A stretch of 8,181 nucleotides of DNA from JALHOQ01 sp038144835 (lineage in GTDB: Bacteria; Bdellovibrionota; Bdellovibrionia; Bdellovibrionales; UBA1609): positions 1 through 8,181 of the forward strand of contig JAYQON010000123.1 in assembly GCA_038144835.1 (NCBI GenBank), given 5' to 3'. This document shows, piece after piece, positions 6,123-8,181 of this stretch (position 1 is its first letter; every line of letters begins with the position of its first letter). The notes under the pieces are model-generated. The model saw nothing but the letters and a program-made list of their open reading frames with translations. It ran no database searches and was not told the DNA's origin. The position numbers and the translations under genes are program-made.

Positions 6123-6823
6123 GCTTTCCATTTAGCTAAGACTTGTCTATGCTCAGGACCCATCCACAGGTTGGAGAAGGTTTTGTGCTCATTTTGTGCT
6201 GACCACCCTGATAACTCGGTAGCTAGCTTTCCCCTCAAACCATCGGCCCAAACTTCAACTTCGTCGTTTACACGCCACGAACAATGAATCCGATCTATTA
6301 ATCCCAAACGTCGAGCTTCACTCGCCGGTAATAAATTCGACTCCATTAATAACTGCTTCACCTTGGCTGATCCAATCAAGGCAGCCCATGCCTTTCCTCC
6401 CCCCCAACCCGTGGATAACCCTACACGTCTTTGCCAAAAACTGAAAAAAGCAGCTGGAGTTGACCAGCGCACATCAAAACGCGCTAGCCATTCCATTCCA
6501 CCACCCAAGACATCGCCTTCGACCACAGCGAGCTTAATACTCGGCCAGAGCGCAAACTGATTAAGATGCCGGGTAATTTCTCGATTGATCTTTAAGCCCG
6601 CAGCTGGTGAAGCAAGCTTTTTGTAGTCAGAAAGATTGCCGCCCGAACAAAAAACTTTCGCGTGAGCACTAAAGAAAACCACGGGCTTTTCAACTTTTCC
6701 CAATTCTTTGCGCAAGACACTTAATTCTCGCGCACCCTCCAAGCTCAGAGCGTTAGCCGAACGTAAAGCAGAGAACACAATACGGTAATACCGACTTTTT
6801 TCTGAAATCTCGAAATACTTCAT
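6119..6823 (-). CDS. Enoyl-CoA hydratase/isomerase (crotonase) family protein
   Basis: Crotonase-fold protein of 234 residues, somewhat shorter than the usual 255-265, acting on an acyl-CoA thioester that cannot be named from sequence. The oxyanion-hole region FCSGGNLSDY (58-67) and the GGGMEW segment (107-112) are clear; Glu111 fits the first catalytic glutamate of enoyl-CoA hydratase. In the segment FFSFWQRRVGLSTGWGGGKAW (126-146) the place of the second glutamate, four residues before the Gly, is taken by Gln131. Classical hydratase activity is therefore doubtful, and an isomerase, decarboxylase or hydrolase role is possible. The frame is open upstream to 6913, but that would run deep into the PilZ gene. 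ATG 6823, 10 nt after the pilZ stop, begins the natural MKYFEI strand, though it lacks a strong ribosome site, so coupling to pilZ is likely. It ends within the CTAG shared with elbB. Confidence 0.85.
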   Translation of the reverse strand: MKYFEISEKSRYYRIVFSALRSANALSLEGARELSVLRKELGKVEKPVVFFSAHAKVFCSGGNLSDYKKLASPAAGLKINREITRHLNQFALWPSIKLAVVEGDVLGGGMEWLARFDVRWSTPAAFFSFWQRRVGLSTGWGGGKAWAALIGSAKVKQLLMESNLLPASEARRLGLIDRIHCSWRVNDEVEVWADGLRGKLATELSGWSAQNEHKTFSNLWMGPEHRQVLAKWKA

Positions 6824-6833
6824 TGAGATGAAA

Positions 6834-7520
6834 CTATACCTGATCCAGAAGACTTCGGTAGATGTCATTGCTGCGCATGAACTTAACGCCAAGGCCGTAG
6901 CCTCCAGAGGCATGTCCTCGATGCGTCATCCAAACAATGCGACCATGGATGTGATGTTCACGATTGACATCTTGCAGACAAACTTTGATGCGCAATAAAT
7001 CGCCCACACCCACCTCAGGCCGCTCGGCCACCTCAAAGTAAGCGCCGCCACGGGAAAGATTGAACATTTGAGTCGTGTAAGACTCACCCGAAATAAAATC
7101 CTCAACGGTCGTTATTAAGTTGGTTTTATAACGGCGAAAAACCTGTTGGGACACTTCACGAGTCGCCATCAATTTACGCGTCAAACCTTTTAAAGTGTTC
7201 AGTTCAAACGGACGTTCGAGGAGGTAAATCTTATGTTTTTCGCTAGCTTCTTCGGCTTTAACATCTCCGATCCGATCGGTGATAATTAAACTGGGATAGT
7301 TAAAACCATGGCGACGTAAAAGTAAGATACTTTCAATATCTTGTTGAACCGGGCGACCGGTTTGCAAAAGCATGAGGTGAATGGTCTTTTGTCGCAAACA
7401 AATTTCGGCTTCGGCCGAACCCATTGCGACAAGAACTTGGTAAGGCGTCTCAGCTTCTAAGTAAGTCTTTATCGACTGAGCATCGTCCGCAGATTCGCAG
7501 TTTAATAGAATTCTCTGCAT
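6834..7520 (-). CDS. Pseudo-receiver plus PilZ domain protein
   Basis: Predicted cytoplasmic regulator of 228 residues. Residues 1-120 resemble a response-regulator receiver: MQRILLNCES, LMLLQTGRP (49-57), SLIITDRIG (77-85) and YLLERPFEL (99-107). However, the phosphoacceptor Asp is replaced, apparently by Gln53, and the conserved Lys before Pro-Phe is Arg103. Phosphorylation is therefore unlikely. Residues about 126-225 form a PilZ domain with NLSRGGAYF (154-162), which fits the (D/N)xSxxG part of the c-di-GMP motif, and GYGLGVKF (207-214). The preceding arginine motif is partial: Arg129 and Arg130 are present but Thr133 stands where RxxxR needs the second Arg, so c-di-GMP binding may be weak or lost. 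The start is firm: AAGGGAGG (7527-7534) six bases before the ATG. It heads a two-gene unit with the crotonase gene. Confidence 0.88.
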   Translation of the reverse strand: MQRILLNCESADDAQSIKTYLEAETPYQVLVAMGSAEAEICLRQKTIHLMLLQTGRPVQQDIESILLLRRHGFNYPSLIITDRIGDVKAEEASEKHKIYLLERPFELNTLKGLTRKLMATREVSQQVFRRYKTNLITTVEDFISGESYTTQMFNLSRGGAYFEVAERPEVGVGDLLRIKVCLQDVNREHHIHGRIVWMTHRGHASGGYGLGVKFMRSNDIYRSLLDQV

Positions 7521-7526
7521 GCAAAG

Positions 7527-7534
7527 CCTCCCTT
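7527..7534 (-). promoter_or_regulatory. Strong ribosome binding site of the PilZ gene
   Basis: AAGGGAGG on the minus strand, six bases before the ATG at 7520, close to a perfect anti-16S match. It fixes the start and is the strongest ribosome site in the window. Confidence 0.85.
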
Positions 7535-7549
7535 AGAAGCTTTGTCGGC

Positions 7550-7567
7550 AGTCGAACTTGATCGACT
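7550..7567. repeat. Inverted repeat AGTCGA-n6-TCGACT upstream of the PilZ gene
   Basis: Perfect 6-bp arms (7550-7555, 7562-7567) with a 6-base centre, lying 30-47 bases before the PilZ start and after the gltA terminator. It shares the GTCGA core of the palindromes at 3384-3424. It could be an operator or chance; no promoter with both consensus boxes is seen next to it. Confidence 0.5.
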
Positions 7568-7587
7568 TTAATCTGTGAAAAACTGTC

Positions 7588-7613
7588 AAAAAGGGGCGGC
7601 AAAAACACGCCCC
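7588..7613 (-). terminator. Rho-independent terminator of the citrate synthase gene
   Basis: Read on the minus strand, GGGGCG (7613-7608) pairs perfectly with CGCCCC (7598-7593) across a 9-base loop and is followed directly by five Ts (7592-7588). It begins 16 bases after the citrate synthase stop and separates that gene from pilZ. Confidence 0.88.
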
Positions 7614-7629
7614 AAAATGAGATACCCCG

Positions 7630-8181
7630 TCAGCGTTTTTCGGGGCTAATCCACTGAAGTCCTTCTTTGCCTATCCACTGTCCTCGAGGCCGATAGATAC
7701 GGTTCTTTGAGTACTGCTCAAATATGTGGGCCAGCCATCCACTCACGCGAGAGACTGCGAAAATGGGGGTGTAGATATCGATTGGAATACCCATGCTGTA
7801 ATAAACTGACGCTGAGTAAAAATCGACGTTGGGCAAAAGACCTTTTTCCTTCTGCATGACCTCGTCCATTTCATGAGACATCTCAAACCACTGCGGCTGA
7901 CCTGTTTTAGCCGTCCATTTTTCAGATAGTTTGGACAGGACTTTAGCCCGGGGATCCCCGTTTTTGTACACGCGATGCCCGAAACCCATAATTTTTCTTT
8001 TTTCAGCAAGCGCATCCTTGATCCACTCACGAGCCGTAGCCATATCGCCAATTTCTTTTAACATCAGCATGACTTGCTCATTTGCGCCACCGGGTAACGG
8101 ACCTATGAGCGCTGCAATCGCAGAGGTGACTGCCGAATAGATGTCGCTCAATGAACTTGCGGTTACGCGCGAGGCAAAAGC
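7630..8181 (-). CDS. gltA: Citrate synthase, C-terminal part; 5' end beyond window
   Basis: Catalyses condensation of acetyl-CoA with oxaloacetate to citrate, the entry step of the TCA cycle. The last 183 residues are present and the frame is open to the right edge; internal start-like codons such as the TTG at 8151 are not the real start. Numbering from the first complete codon, family motifs are SRVTASSLSDIYSAV (4-18), GPLPGGANE (27-35), GFGHRVYKNGDPRA (66-79) with the catalytic His69, NVDFYSASVYYSMGIP (118-133) with the catalytic Asp120, FAVSRVSGWLAH (141-152) and RIYRPRGQWIG (161-171). The oddity is Pro30 (codon CCC, 8094-8092), where the family has the catalytic His of GPLHGGANE (E. coli His264). 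Resemblance to the Bacillus CitZ C-terminus is stronger than to E. coli GltA. A 2-methylcitrate synthase or degenerate paralogue is possible. It ends at an intrinsic terminator. Confidence 0.9.
   Translation of the reverse strand, partial: AFASRVTASSLSDIYSAVTSAIAALIGPLPGGANEQVMLMLKEIGDMATAREWIKDALAEKRKIMGFGHRVYKNGDPRAKVLSKLSEKWTAKTGQPQWFEMSHEMDEVMQKEKGLLPNVDFYSASVYYSMGIPIDIYTPIFAVSRVSGWLAHIFEQYSKNRIYRPRGQWIGKEGLQWISPEKR

Noticed and set aside
6824..6913. 30-residue N-terminal extension of the crotonase protein
   Set aside because: It lies inside the PilZ gene and does not resemble the crotonase N-terminus; ATG 6823 fits better.
7743..8051. 102-codon minus-strand open frame in another frame of citrate synthase
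   Set aside because: It is a shadow of a well-conserved citrate synthase coding region.

Overview
The window looks like chromosomal DNA of a Gram-negative bacterium with moderate GC. Most likely it is a member of the Bdellovibrionota (Bdellovibrio or a relative). This is an inference from the mixture of genes (two-domain GNAT proteins, an unusual short enoyl-CoA hydratase, a degenerate receiver-PilZ protein, a lipoprotein with no recognised family) and from overall protein style; nothing here proves the taxon. There are no rRNA or tRNA genes, insertion sequences, phage genes or CRISPR arrays. Coding density is very high, and no gene-free stretch reaches 300 bases.

Left block (1-3368, minus strand): a tightly packed, probably single-transcript cluster read right to left: endonuclease III (nth), a DoxX-like four-helix membrane protein, a thiamine-type ABC substrate-binding protein (ThiB-like) and its membrane permease (ThiP-like, running off the left edge). 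Spacing is 31 nt or less, or genes overlap, so translation is probably coupled. The permease reads openly for 399 codons from a GTG that overlaps the end of thiB.

Centre (3369-6122, plus strand): a 105-bp divergent intergenic region carries two tandem GTCGAG/CTCGAC palindromes, one of them with perfect 9-bp arms. It faces nth on one side and a two-domain GNAT acetyltransferase on the other. The acetyltransferase shares an ATGA stop/start overlap with a lipoprotein of unknown function. After a short gap comes elbB (DJ-1/PfpI superfamily).

Right block (6119-8181, minus strand): a citrate synthase gene (3' part only) ends at a clear intrinsic terminator. It is followed by a pseudo-receiver/PilZ gene and a crotonase-fold (enoyl-CoA hydratase-like) gene 10 nt behind it. 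The crotonase gene meets elbB tail to tail, the two stop codons sharing one CTAG palindrome.

Most of the window is housekeeping or ordinary accessory content. Points that merit a second look are the His-to-Pro change at a catalytic position of citrate synthase, the tandem palindromes between nth and the GNAT gene, the Glu-to-Gln change in the crotonase protein, the degenerate phosphoacceptor and incomplete c-di-GMP motif of the PilZ protein, and the coupling of a DoxX protein to a thiamine transporter. I did not find convincing evidence of a wholly new biological system.
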